Positions 22,901-34,504 of a stretch of 64,000 bases of DNA are shown piece after piece. Position numbers and translations under genes: made by a program. The notes below the pieces were generated by a model. It did no database searches. It was not told where the DNA came from and saw nothing but the letters and a program-made list of their open reading frames with translations. Position 1 is the first letter of the stretch, and the number at the start of each line of letters is the position of its first letter. The DNA is from Epiperipatus broadwayi (Eukaryota; Onychophora; Udeonychophora; Euonychophora; Peripatidae), in assembly GCA_028023455.1 (NCBI GenBank), contig JAQFVV010013059.1:124001-188000 (forward strand). The letters run 5' to 3'.

Positions 22901-23149
22901 TAAAACAGGCAAAACTCACTATATGTATTGCCACACACAGCAAACTAGAGTAATCAATGGATGCCAGAAGGCTTGTGCATAAAATCCCCATCTAGTGCCT
23001 ACTCATCCAATATCCTCAGACTAGTTTCTAGCTTGTGGCCTTCATCAGTGAGGAGCCTTGGATCTGAGAGCACTGCACCTAGATCTTAGGTTTGCCTGTT
23101 TTAACAACAGTTATGCACAAGCATAAGAAGTGGTGGTCATGTGATGTTT
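22901..23149 (-). mobile_element. HH-A element with intact ribozyme arm
   Basis: The left terminus is AAAACAGGCAAAACTCACT and the right terminus GGTGGTCATGTGATG. The left arm is complete and contains the best HH-A hammerhead (23005-23063). The right arm is almost wholly deleted between TAGATCTTAGG and TTTGCCTG. It lies in a region dense in repeats. Confidence 0.7.
23005..23063 (-). ncRNA. Hammerhead ribozyme HH-A, intact core
   Basis: On the minus strand: distal stem I AUCCAA (plus 23058-23063) with UUGGAU (plus 23005-23010); proximal stem I CUCA (23049-23052) with UGAG (23015-23018), all Watson-Crick; core CUGAUGA (23042-23048); stem II GGC/GCU with a CACAA loop; GAAA (23025-23028); a short stem III; and the canonical cleavage triplet GUC (23019-23021). 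The only weakness is an A-A mismatch at the base of stem II. The internal loop in stem I is in the place where natural type I hammerheads make their tertiary contact. Confidence 0.7.
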
Positions 23150-23180
23150 ATTGGTTTAAAACAAATTTTATGTTAGTCAA

Positions 23181-23189
23181 CAGTTGATG

Positions 23190-23237
<48 letters not shown>

Positions 23238-23306
23238 CATCAACTGTAATTTCTTATTCTTTATATATATATATATATATATATATAAAGAATAAGAAAT
23301 TACAGT
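23181..23306. repeat. Two adjoining TA-centred cruciforms
   Basis: CAGTTGATGAATTA (23181) pairs with TAATTCATCAACTG (ending 23246) across a (TA)n core. Sharing its last four bases, ACTGTAATTTCTTATTCTTTA (23243) pairs with its inverse ending 23306 across a second (TA)n core. Confidence 0.85.
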
Positions 23307-23649
23307 ACCATAATATATATAATGCATGAGATTAGTTTCTTGAAGCATTGTTAATGTAAGTAACTGATCTGTCTTCTAACCACAGTATTTCATAATTTAT
23401 GCAGCATGATAATGGATGCTTCTATATTTTTATATAGGATTATCATGAAGATCTTCACATTGTTAAAGCAGTTGAAGTATATAAAGCACATTAAGAGGAG
23501 AGCTATTTGTAACCATTTTAAAACTCTTCAAATAAAGATTCAAATAAAAAATATGTAATATTAAACAATTACTGTGCCATTATATATATAAATCATGAGA
23601 TTATTCTCTTAAAGCATTTTTGCTATAAATAACTAATATACCTCAAACT

Positions 23650-23707
23650 ATGGAATTTGATAATGCCTTAAGACTACTGCTAATCTTCAAAAGAGTAATT
23701 TCACCTG

Positions 23708-23748
<41 letters not shown>

Positions 23749-24055
23749 TATATTTTCCATATTAGAAAGGATTTAAACTCAGACTTTCAAGCTACTATAT
23801 CTATTCTCTTCATTTTATACAACTGTTACATATGACTACATAAATGTGAAAAGAATAAATGATCTCAAATATACATATTTCATGCTGAAACAGTACTCAT
23901 CAGTTGGATCAGCATGAAATATGTATATTGGAGATCATTTATCTTTTCCACCTGTATATGGTGATGTGTATCCATTGTAAAAGATGGAGAGAATAGATGT
24001 AGAGAGCTTGAAAGTCTAAGTTCAAATACCTTTTTAATTACATTAAGTTCAGTAT
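23650..24055. repeat. HH-B head-to-head pair with (TA)n
   Basis: A minus-strand unit, with its flank split by a TA run at 23708-23746, meets a plus-strand unit near 23906. The segment 23867-23941 is a hairpin of two hammerhead halves: minus-strand CAACUGAUGAGUACUG and UGAAAUAUG, and a plus-strand GAAATATGTATATTGG. The minus-strand copy keeps CUGAUGAG and GAAA but has a mismatch in stem II. Confidence 0.6.
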
Positions 24056-24184
24056 AGAAAATATACTTCTATTTAAATATTACATTTAAATATTACATAT
24101 TCAGTCTGTATTCTGTCCATCTCTCTTCTATATATTTAAATGGACATATTAAGGTACTATATGTGAGGGGTTAGAATAATTTAA

Positions 24185-24510
24185 AGTCAATGTAGAGATG
24201 ATATTGGCACCAACAAAGGCTTTGAACATTTTATCACCAGATTTTCAATGAAATGAATGACTGAAGGGTTGGAGGGTGGAGAAGATTGGAGCATATCCAT
24301 TAAAATTTGAAGATTTGCTATCTTAATATAAACTGATTGCTCATTACATATATATGTGTGAGATGATGATCTAGACCAACTGATGAGTGCTGGTTCCACA
24401 CAAAATATGTATATTGGAGATCATTTATTTTTTTCACCTGTATATGGTCATGGTTATTGGTTGTATAAGATAGAATAGATGTAGAGAGCTTGAAAGTCAA
24501 GGATATGGAT
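24185..24510 (+). repeat. HH-B repeat unit, inactive ribozyme
   Basis: The ribozyme segment is 24367-24424: stem I ATGATCT with AGATCAT (perfect), CCAA/TTGG and CTGATGAG intact, but the GAAA block reads CAAAA and stem II is lost. The expected cleavage point after 24413 is about 486 bases from the previous plus-strand unit. Confidence 0.65.
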
Positions 24511-24598
24511 GTCTGAAGGGTTGGAGAGTGAAGAAGATTGAAGCATGTCCATTAAATTTTAAAGATTTGCTATCTTATATAAACTGCTTGCTGATTAC

Positions 24599-24635
<37 letters not shown>

Positions 24636-24800
24636 AGATAATGATCTGGATCAACTGATGAGTGCTGATTCAGCACAAAATATGTGTATTTGATATCATT
24701 TATTTTTTTACCTGTGTGTGGCCATGTGCATCAGTTGTATAATATGAAGTGTATGGTTGTAGGGAGGTTTAAAGTCTGAGTTCAAGTTTCTTGTAATATA
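24511..24800 (+). repeat. HH-B repeat unit, shortened, with (TA)n(TG)n
   Basis: Continues in tandem with the preceding unit. The expected cleavage point near 24688 is only about 275 bases further on, because the middle part of the unit is deleted. Stem II is a perfect five pairs (GTGCT with AGCAC), but the core after it reads AAAA instead of GAAA. A TA/TG microsatellite occupies 24598-24635. Confidence 0.65.
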
Positions 24801-25949
24801 TGTATATATACCATGATTGATATACTATTCTTAAATCAGTTAGAGAACTAAGCTCTTAAGTGTGGTCCAGTTTTACTTAACATCAGATATACACTATTGT
24901 TATTACTAGATGACATTGTTTCATTATATTTTAAATTAAATTGATTGTACTTTGTTATATCATGGATGAAATTTTATTTTGAGTATTACATGAAAAAATT
25001 TCCATTGTATTTCAATAATTATATATGTACTCATATTCAAACATGCACAAAGCTAGCCTGGATTTAATGAATAAATTAATTATACCCAACAAAGTTCAAA
25101 TAATAACTATTAGCAAAATTACTGACTTTCTTATTAAAATAAAATAACAACTATTAAGCTCTCCAGTATGTTCATCTTGTGACTTAGAGTAGTGATTGTC
25201 CATCTGTCTGTGAGCCCAATGTTAATATTCCAATGCAATTTATGAAACTCAATCAATTTATTATGGAAGACAAGACTCAACAAATTATGAAGGATGAAAT
25301 AATCATGACACAGTCTTACACTAATAAAAAACTCAAAAATTACAGCAAATTGTTCTAAACCTGAATTGAAATCAATAAATTTGGATTATAATATAGTGGT
25401 TATTTGTTTTGATCCAATCTGTAATTATTTTTTCTATATTAAAATGAGGGTTTGTGACTTTATTAAATATTTCCTTAAATGAATAAATAAATAAAGAAGA
25501 TCATATTAATGTTTTTTTTTTTTCAAAATATCTATCCACCACAAATCTAACATACCATTTGAACACAAAATGGCAGGACTAAAATGATTTTTACATCAAA
25601 ACAAAAAAATTTGTAAATATGAAGCTGAGAGAAAACTTAACATTGAGGAATACATCAAGGACCTCACAGACATGGGTTAAAACATGCATCATTAATAAAT
25701 ATAATAAAAAAATTATATGAACTGTAATAAATCTATTTATTACCAATGACATTCCTCACAAGCCATGGATTAGTTTTCTACATATTCCTAGCATAGCAAC
25801 AAAACTGAAAAATTTTGCTTGGACACTGTTTGAATAATACTGCCATCTCTTAACAATATTTCGAACAATACTAAAGATAGAATTCCATTCAAACACAGTC
25901 CTCAAATAGTCTATAAAATTCCATGCCCATCTCCAGCTTGTAGATCCAC
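24801..25949. other. Unassigned AT-rich DNA
   Basis: No repeat copy, exon or RNA gene recognised. Several poly-A/T tracts occur. Confidence 0.45.
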
Positions 25950-26420
25950 ATATTATGGGAAGTCTTGAGCTAACAGATCTATGAGAGTCACCCAGTATTT
26001 TTATTTTTATAAAAAGGTTAAACAAGACAGTTAATAAAAGTCAATTTTTTTGGATCACAATCTTGCTACAGAATACATGTTTTCCCCTTCTAACATTAAG
26101 ACTAACTGCTTAGAGAAAGATGATTATAAAAAAAGTTCAAGGAAGCACAGGTTGTTGCAAGAGACCTGAATTTGATCAAAATGATTATTGTGTCCCTTTG
26201 TCAAAAAAATAGAATATGTGACATTTAAAATTTACAGTTCTCACTGCAATAATTTGCATATTTTATAAACTATGTATTTATTCTGTTCCTGGCATAGTTA
26301 GTTAATTAATTTTGCTCTATGATTCTGGTGAGAATCCATTGAAAGTTAATTCAGTGCTATTAAGTGAGAATTTATCTATATGGTTATGCCTTTGTATAGT
26401 GGCTTGACTCAGTTCTATCA
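25950..26420 (+). repeat. Dispersed repeat D1, copy 2
   Basis: Collinear with 22260-22760, with shared blocks GTTGTTGCAAGAGACC, ATAATTTGCATATTTTATAA and GTGGCTTGACTCAG. An 89-codon minus-strand open frame upstream (25756-26025) has no recognisable domain. Confidence 0.55.
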
Positions 26421-27330
26421 ATTACACCAAACTGCACAGGGTAACATTTCTAGTATTCTGTCTTTACTTAGTTTTAATTAAGTTTTATTTTGCATTGCGT
26501 GACTTTTATTTATTAGTATGGAAATTCTAAGGTTGATAAAACTTTGTACGTATTGGCCAAAATTTGAATATCAGCAAGAAATAGTTAATTTGAATTTTTT
26601 GAACTAAGGCAAATATCAAGAACACATTTTGTGCCCTAATTTACCAAATGTTTTATAATTTCAAGTTAAGTTATTCACTGTAAAAATTAAAACTTAAATG
26701 CATATTCCCATAAATTTTTATAATAATAAAAATAAATCACATATGAATATTTGATGGGAGAATTAGTCAATTTTTAGTGGAAAGTTTTTAGACATTAATT
26801 ACTATATCATTTAAATTATTGTCAGTGAAAATTCTACATAGTTTAATATCAATAATTATGCGCTTATAACGCTCATTAAAGAAGTTATATAATTAAATTT
26901 ATTTAAAGCTTAGCACTTTCAAAGCTCTATGGCTTCATAATCATAGCTCAATGTAAAAGCAGTGACAAAAATTTGAGAGCTAAATGCCCCTGTATCAAAA
27001 TACAGGACTATCCATTCCAGTATACAAACATCACTTCCTGAGGAATGAACCATTTGATTTTTTTTTGATGAAACTATTTTACTTTTTATATGACTTATAT
27101 TAATAAATCAAACAGAACAAACAACACTTGATTCTTGTTAATTATTGCCTTATCCTTGGTTAGAAAGCATTTAAAATATTTATTTACAGTGTTACTAGTC
27201 TTAATCTTGAATGTTATATATATTAATTCTAATATTCTCATGGATAAATGATGAATTCATTGTACTATTTCTGGGAGCCTCCTTGTAGTAAAAATATAAT
27301 AGCTAAATAATTGATGTTTCAGTACAATAA
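26421..27330. other. Unassigned AT-rich DNA
   Basis: Nothing nameable was seen. Confidence 0.45.
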
Positions 27331-27456
27331 CAAGTGCTTTCCTCAGAGCTATTTTATATATATATATATTAAAGCACTGGAGGTTTTCTATTACAAGTGC
27401 TTTCCTCAGAGCTATTTTATATATATATATATTAAAGCACTGGAGGTTTTCTATTA
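27331..27456 (+). repeat. Perfect 63-bp tandem duplication
   Basis: CAAGTGCTTTCCTCAGAGC and the rest of the 63-base unit occur at 27331-27393 and again, without a visible difference, at 27394-27456. Identity including the TA run implies a recent duplication. Confidence 0.9.
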
Positions 27457-27760
27457 CATACTTTCATTTGTTTGAATTGTTATTGGCAATGTTTAAATTT
27501 AGAAGACTCTCAGGATCGCTAACTATTGTAAGAAAGCAATCTGAAACATATGTAGATTCATCATACAATTGATTTAAACATTAGTTCTTTTTAATCAAGT
27601 GTTTTAGACAAGCTTCTATATTAATAAATGAAACATGAGAAAAAATACTTACCTTATTTTTGTTATTTACTGCCTTATGCTAAGTTAGTCAGTATTTTGA
27701 ATATTTATTATATAATGTTGTAATTATAAATTTATTTAAATGCACATTGATTATGTAAAT

Positions 27761-27886
27761 AATATTTACTAAGGCTTTAACCTCAACAATATGCGTGTAA
27801 AAATGCGATATGGTTAAGACCTGTAGAGATCCCTAATATCGCATTTTTACATGCATATTCTTGAGGTTAAAGCCTTAGTAAATATT
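27761..27886. mobile_element. Palindromic MITE-like element (family P3), complete
   Basis: AATATTTACTAAGGCTTTAA at 27761 is the inverse of the sequence ending at 27886, and the arms meet near 27823. The inner part carries GCGATATGG / CCCTAATATCGC. The family is shared with 16024-16200 and 20035-20115. Confidence 0.75.
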
Positions 27887-27959
27887 ATTATATAATGTTA
27901 TGAGTTTTAATTTCGAAATTTATATATATATATCATTAAAATCCAATCAACACTTAGAT

Positions 27960-28752
27960 CAGGGATGCCCAACCCGTAGCTCGGGAGTCACATGTGGCTC
28001 GCGTAACTGTTTAATGTGGCTCGAATTGCACTCTTCAAAAAAATTGATAAAATATTTTATGTTCCTTGATGGCTCATGCACACACTAAAAAATAAACATT
28101 TTTACAATACAAACAATAACGATATGCAATGTCAGGTTTCACATTAAATAAAATATATTTTTCCTGTAATTGTAATTTATATGTATGTTACCAAATTTTT
28201 AATAAATAAAATGTATTTACATTTTTTTTTCTTTTTAACATATTACACCATTTTTTTTTTTTTTTGCTGTACACGTTTGGTTTGGTGCTATATATATATT
28301 GTGTTTAGTGCTGGAAATAGTTTTTATCGAGATAAATCCATGTACACGTATATATTTTGCTGTATATATCGATGTTTAGTGCTGTAAACAGTTGTTTTTA
28401 TCCGTGTACACGTATATATTTTGCTATATATATATATATATTGATGTTTAGTGCTGTAAATAGTTGTTTTTATCGAGATAGATTCGTGTACACATATATA
28501 TTTTGCTGTATATATTGATGTTTTCATCGAGAAAGATCCGTGTACACGTTATTTTGGCCACATTAGAAACGGCGGATTGATACCAATGTGAATAGGCCGT
28601 CCCCCCACCACCTATCTCCCTACATTGCAGGTTTAGTACCCAAGTACCATGTTTATAAATGTAATATGAAAAATGTAATATATAATTGTGGCTCCCCAAA
28701 TTTTTTTAAATTCTCAACTGGCTCGCGTCAAGTTAAAGGTTGGGCACCACTG
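27960..28752. mobile_element. hAT-like non-autonomous DNA transposon, 793 bp
   Basis: The terminal inverted repeats are CAGGGATGCCCAACC at the left and GGTTGGGCACCACTG at the right. They differ at two or three positions and have the CAG...CTG ends typical of hAT elements. An exact 8-base duplication, ACTTAGAT, flanks it at 27952-27959 and 28753-28760. Subterminal words GGCTCGCG and GTGGCTC recur at both ends. No transposase is encoded, so it depends on an autonomous relative. The repeat it landed in has empty copies elsewhere in the window, which confirms the boundaries. Confidence 0.9.
28266..28555. repeat. Minisatellite inside the hAT-like element
   Basis: Three to five imperfect units of roughly 55-80 bases, each starting GTGTACACGTATATATTTTG and continuing GATGTTTAGTGCTGTAAA and TTTTTATCGAGATAGA. 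The short open frames here are by-products. Confidence 0.75.
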
Positions 28753-28900
28753 ACTTAGATAATCCCAATATCAATAACAATCAACAATTTCAAAATGTTG
28801 TCAAGTCAACCTTCTTTTAACAATAAAGGTGAAATCCCACCTTTATTAATGGTCTAATATATTTATATAGACACTAATATATTTGGAGTACACATGATAA

Positions 28901-30372
28901 ATTATTAATGTGAAATCATAATTTTTAAAATGTAGATTTATAAAAATAATGAGCCTTCATTAGTGCAATTAAACTAAACTTTATATTATTATTGTTCTTA
29001 TTTCAAGAAATATTTTTTTAAAATAAATTCTATGTATTTCTTTGTTATAGAAAAGCATCTCTTTAAAGTTATATATCTGAATTAGAGTTGTTTGAAGTTT
29101 ACATACAGCAAATCTAGAATCTTCACTCTAAATGTATTGCTATACCTTTTTTTTTTATAAAAAATTATTAAAGTTAACATGTAGTATTTTGTTGTATGAC
29201 TTTATATTGCTGTGCAATAATATATAATTTCCATCACTATAATTACTTAGGCAATTTGGTATAATCAAAATCTAATTAATTTAACTATTATATAAAGTAG
29301 ACATTTTTTAATTAACTATTTGAAAAAATTATAATTGTATTTATTGTTTGAAAATAAATACCATTCTTGCACCAAGTGAATGCAAAATAATACATAACAA
29401 TTTAAGTGATAAAACTGATTTTGTCTTACTTATATCTCAGAACTAATCTACAAATCTTAGGCATAAGACAATATTCCTAACAGTAAAGTAAATTATGCTG
29501 GTCAATTAGGAATTAATATTATTTTTGGTCAAATTTATTTTAAATATCAATATCTTTCAATTTTTGGGGTAATGAGAAATCATTATCATATTCATACATT
29601 TGTATCATTTTTCAAGCTTTAATTAATTTAAAGTCACCTTGAAACATTTCTAAATGTTTGGTCTGCACATGACATTTTTATTTCCCTGTTTTGATATTGT
29701 CTTTGATAATATTATGCTTTGAAATAGGTCATCCTACAAAATTAAACCTTGTAATCTGACTGTATAATAGTATAGACATAGTGCTGTATTGTTCTAATAG
29801 TTGTATTGGATCTTATAGCAATATTATTAAAAGTATTCACTTTATGGAAAAGTTTGAATAGATTAGAAAATGAAACATTGCTGAATGATATGTTTGAGTA
29901 CAAAGCAATAATAGAGTAATAAATTAATTTTTAAACATTATTCAAAAACTTGTTATTAATTAAGGGTTATACTTAATTGTTTAAAGAGTTAAATGATTAA
30001 TATATTCAAGCAAAGGCTGAAATGTTAAGTTGATTTGTATTATTCAAGATAAGCCTGCAATATACAGAAGCAGAGATAGTCTGAATTCTATCTCCATAAC
30101 GCAACTGCATTTTCGAACTCAACAGATGGAATTATTTTACAATTATCCAAACATTGAAAAGATATTAATGGATTTCAAATTCAAATCCAAAAAAAATATC
30201 AATAGATTGTGTAGAATGTCAAGATCATGTTAATTTAGAATCACCATATTATTAATTGAACTGGTTGCATCTATATTAATATTATGGAATAATATACTCA
30301 TGTTGATTTTTGTTTATTGAAGTAAGATAAAAAAAAGTTCAGACTACTAAATCCTGATTTAAATATATATAT
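28901..30372. other. Unassigned AT-rich DNA
   Basis: No exon, RNA gene or repeat recognised. A 67-codon open frame (30030-30233, plus) has a mixed composition but no motif or splice context strong enough to call. Confidence 0.45.
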
Positions 30373-30446
30373 GAAATCTGTTTAATGATCTTTGATTGGT
30401 TATAATCACGAAATCTGTTTAATGATCTTTGATTGGTTATAATCAC
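30373..30446 (+). repeat. Perfect 37-bp tandem duplication
   Basis: GAAATCTGTTTAATGATC and the rest of the 37-base unit is repeated without visible change at 30373-30409 and 30410-30446. Confidence 0.9.
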
Positions 30447-31280
30447 CAGTTAATAAACTATATTGAAATAAATAAATAACTTACCAATAAAAGTATTTAC
30501 TAGTCTTGATAGTTATAACTGAGTTGTGGGAAAAAAGAAAATAGTATTGACTAATAAAAGAAGTTAATAATAATAATACTAATCTATAAATGGCACTTTA
30601 TACTTTTATGATAATGGAGAAGAAAGCTTTGAATAAAAATGATCATTTTATTTATGAAGATTTGAGAAAAAAATAATAAACGGCGTTTGGATAAAAACAA
30701 CCTAAGTTTATTAAACATATATATATAAAGGCTTTAATGACTAATATAATGTGATATGAAAATAAGAAAAATATATATAGAAAATGATTGTAAATTCTTC
30801 GAAATATCAATATTATAAAGAATGTTTTGAAAAATAAAAAAAAAAATAAAAAATTATCTAAACATCTTAAGGAGATAATAATTAATTAAAAATAACAGTT
30901 TTAGGAAAAACATTAACGACTAAGCTTTAAACATATTCTACTAAGATTGTAGAGCTGTATTTAAAGCTCAGTCCCACCCACTTTTAAAATTAAGTTTAGA
31001 ATACTTTTTAATGTACATAAGCAACCTCTTATCTTTAAAATTATCAATTTAAATATTTTAGACTAAATGCCAATTTTATAACGTAAACACCGTATTATCT
31101 TCTTATCAAATATTGTACAAAAACAGATACAGTGCATTTTATATAAACATTTATTTTGTAAATATATTTATGATTATTTGTCAACTTGATAAGATTTTAG
31201 ATACTATAAAACCAATTGGTAGTTTAGCTTTTACCATTTAGATATCAAAATGTAAGACAATCATGTACTTATACAAATAT

Positions 31281-31637
31281 TCATATACATTGATCTTCAT
31301 CATCATCAACCATTATCAATCCATTGCAAATGAAGGTCTCTCCAAGTTCAATCCACCTCCGATATTTAGCTTCTCTTCTCCACATCACCCCTGCACACTT
31401 TCTTATTTTATCCATCCATCTCAAATGTGGTCTCTTTCTGGGTCTTTTACAATCTCTTGGAATCCAGTTTAAGATTTCAATTGTCCATCTACTATTATTT
31501 CTTCTAGCAATATGTCCAGCCCAACTCCACTTCAATCTTTTAATTTTTTTAATGAGGTCAGTAACATCTGTTTGTTCACTTACCCATACATTGTGTTTTC
31601 GATCTTTTCTTGTTACTCCCAACATGCATCTCTCCAT
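31281..31637 (-). pseudogene. RTE-type LINE (family B), C-terminal fragment
   Basis: An open frame of 118 codons on the minus strand encodes the region after the reverse transcriptase of RTE-type LINEs: MLGVTRKDRKHNVWV, then LIKKIKRLKWSWAGHIARR (the conserved LKWxWAGHxAR word), RWTIEILNWIPRDCKRPRKR and RRWIELGETFICNG. The frame is intact over this stretch, but the RT and endonuclease parts are missing, so it is a truncated copy. LINE insertions are commonly 5'-truncated. A second copy of this end is at 57809-58018. Confidence 0.85.
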
Positions 31638-32460
31638 ACTTCTCTGAGTGGTCTGAAGTCTCTGTATTGCTCTTAAAATTACTTATCTGTATACTGCTAG
31701 ATGCTTATTTTGATTAAATAGTGTTTTCTTTTTTTATATAAAATATATAATAATAAAGCAAAGAGAATTCAACAATTTCTAAGTATTGAATAATGATAGT
31801 TTAATAGTTTCTATGTTCCTATTTTACCCTCTAACTAAGATGAACTAAATACTCACTTACTGATCAAAAATTAGCTGATTAGCTGTGTTTCTATGGGCTA
31901 GATGAATTTGAAGCTTGTTTAAGATTTTAAAAAAGCTTTAATGTTTTTCCCCAACTTGGATATCTACTAATCTCTATACCACGGCCATTTTTACATAAAA
32001 ATATTTATAATTAATAGAAGTTAGTCTAATGAATTAATCAATAATATATGCCCCAAACTAATGAAACAATATAAAAAGCTTTTTGCTTCCCCCCCCTCAT
32101 ATAGTGTTAATCATTGCTGATTTATTAGCTATTCATGATTTATTCTTTTTTTTAGACTTTGCTTTATTTTGATGAGTCTTGTGCTAGAAATAATATATAA
32201 ATGAGTTCCTTTTTCTGATGACCACAGTCATGTTTGATTTATACATTTGAACTATTGAAGTTATTTCTTTTTCTTTATATGTGCTAATACTTTTTAATTT
32301 GTATTGATGGCTACTGATTTTTTTTTTTTTTGCAATGATATTTCATTTTATTATTTAGCTTTACATAATATTCAAATTTAGATATTTTTTTGTTTATAAT
32401 ATAATCTGAGCAGAAATAGTGGACAAGCTTGATTTTTTCTTCAAACTACTTCTTTGTCTA

Positions 32461-32752
32461 AACATCACATGAACACTATTTCTTATGCTAGCACATAACT
32501 GTTATTAAAACAGGCAAAACTCTCCATACAGTAGTGTCACTCAGTGCCAGCCAGAGTAATCTAGGTGCAGTGCTCTCAGATCCAAGGCTCCTCACTTTAG
32601 AAGGCCACAAGCCAGAAACTAGTCTGGGGATATTGGATGAGTAGGCACTAGATGGGGATTTTATGTACAAGCCTTCTGGCATCCATTGATTACTATGGCT
32701 GGCACTGAGTGGCACTATTGTATGGAGAGTTTTTCCTGTTTTGTCCTAAGCA
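32461..32752. mobile_element. Foldback element HH-A, both arms
   Basis: Starts AACATCACATGAACAC and carries GGCAAAACTCTCCATACAGT with its inverse ACTATTGTATGGAGAG. The arms are about 75 bases. The ribozyme block on the plus strand (32565-32640) keeps GAAAC, TAGTC and the stem I words, but the core CTGATGA is replaced by CTTTAGA, so it is inactive. The right outer terminus is truncated. Confidence 0.7.
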
Positions 32753-33067
32753 TAATAATCCAAATAAAGAAAGGGTTATTTTTACAGGTATTTTCCTAGA
32801 TAATCTTGTTTTAATAAGATAAAGCTTTCACATTTTTTAATTAAAAAAAATATGTTTCAAAACAATGTTTTTTTTTAATTTATATTTTAGAAAGTTTGCA
32901 TCTATATCCTTTATGAAGGGTAAATAATGAGTTTATAATATCAAACACAGTTTGAAATGATGATCCTATTATAACTAATAAGTAAAAATGACTTTTTGTC
33001 TTTATTAGCATTCCGTATAAAAAATGTACTTTATATAAATATATAATTACAAAAAAAGTTTTCATAG

Positions 33068-33143
33068 AGGCAAAACTCTCCATACAGGAGTGCCAATGAG
33101 TGTAGTTTGTGTAAGCATAAAGAATGGTGATCATGTGATGTTT
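33068..33143 (+). mobile_element. HH-A fragment, termini only
   Basis: GGCAAAACTCTCCATACAG is followed closely by the right end GTAAGCATAAAGAATGG and TGATCATGTGATG. The whole middle is deleted. Confidence 0.65.
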
Positions 33144-33287
33144 AGCGATTTAATACAAAAAAGTTGTTATAGTCTTTATATTTTTAATGTTTGAGTATTT
33201 TTTCTGACTTCCTAATTTTCAGTCTCAATTGCTTTTATGAATGCATTCATTTAATAAAAAACAATAACAATATTATTACCCTTTAAC

Positions 33288-33414
33288 TCTTAATTTTTTT
33301 TTAAAGTTTCATAGCATGGGCCAGGACGCGAACCCGCAACCCGGGCAACTGCCTGCAAGTGCAAGGCAGTCGTGCTGACCTCTCGACCACCAATGCAAGA
33401 CAAATCTTAATTTT
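33288..33414 (-). repeat. tRNA-derived SINE with 10-bp target duplication
   Basis: The element at about 33298-33404 on the minus strand has GCATTGGTGGTCGAGAGGTC, CTGCCTTGCACTTGCAGGCAG-like arms and the B box GGGTTCGCGTCC. It is flanked by TCTTAATTTT at 33288-33297 and 33405-33414. It is the best-preserved copy of the SINE family seen at 5424. Confidence 0.8.
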
Positions 33415-33499
33415 ATACTATAAAATTTCAACAATATTTTACCACTCTATTTAATATCATTCATGACTTTTCTTAATTATAATAATACCACTTTCTGGT

Positions 33500-33742
33500 A
33501 TTTATGTGTTAAAACTGCTATGCCTTTTCACATACATATCAGTCTGCTGGTAACTTCCTAATTTTATGATCTCATTAAATAAGTGTACACTGGAACTTCT
33601 GACAAACTTAAGTGAGAAATTTATCAAAATGGACCCTGTGTTCACATTATTTCATGATATTTTAGCAAGGTTTAAAAAGTTATTGGCAGACTGATATGTA
33701 TATGAAAAGTTGTAGCAGCTCTAATACATAACACTAATTGCA
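33500..33742. repeat. Foldback repeat
   Basis: TATGTGTTAAAACTGC and CATACATATCAGTCTGCTGG on the left are mirrored by GGCAGACTGATATGTATATG and CTAATACATAACAC on the right, around a loop of about 100 bases. The family is not recognised. Confidence 0.6.
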
Positions 33743-34504
33743 CCAAAGTAATACATAAGTCTGAAAAAGTACTTTTTTAATAATACAAAAGGTATAATTT
33801 GTATATAAAAATAATAAAAACACATTACAATACTAAGTAAAAGAAGATAATTGTGAGTTTTTAAAGTAGAATTCTGCCATTGCAACTATCCATTCTGTTC
33901 TTCAAAGTTATGGATTTCTGCCATAGCAATCATCTCCCCCCCTCCCAAGGAATGGCATTCTGCCATTTCAAACATGGCCAGCAATTCCAAAATTTTACTT
34001 AAAATTAAAAAAACACTATGTATATTAACCTGGCAGGAAATTACAAAACAAACCCTAAAGCAAAGTTAACCAAAAAAATTACTACCTAAGCAAAATGAAA
34101 ACAAAATAAATACATTTTTGCTACTATATCTATTCACTAACTTGAAATGAAAACATTCATGCCATGTATATATAACAGAAATTGTCACAATGGAACAATC
34201 ATGTGTATCTCTGCAAAAAGCCTTTGAACATTACTACTTCATTTTAAGTGTGCTATCCTCAGTAGCAGGCAGAAAATTGTCAAATTTTATACTTACAAAT
34301 CCAAAGAAAATACTATGTTATATACAAAGTAGATAATAAAGCAAAGAAATAAAATACCACATCTATTAACTATGGCAGAAAAGTAAAAAATAGACATATC
34401 GGAAGAAAAAACTATCTGGTTCAGAATTTTACAAAAGCATGGGTTTATATGATCTAATGGTTGCATGGACTTTTGATTAAGAAATGTATTTAACACAATT
34501 TACT

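Larger units (their letters stand above)
27930..28900 (+). repeat. Dispersed repeat D2, interrupted by a hAT-like element
   Basis: CCAATCAACACTTAGAT at 27943-27959 continues at 28761 as AATCCCAATATCAATAAC, CAACAATTTCAAAATG and AACAATAAAGGTG. Uninterrupted relatives at 44979-45065 and 59050-59110 show CAACACTTAGACAATCTCAA and CAACACTTAAACAATCCCAA, which are the empty form of the same site. Confidence 0.75.

Noticed and set aside
31324-31647. Plus-strand open frame of 107 codons
   Set aside because: It is antisense to the LINE fragment at 31281-31637, whose minus-strand frame has clear family motifs.
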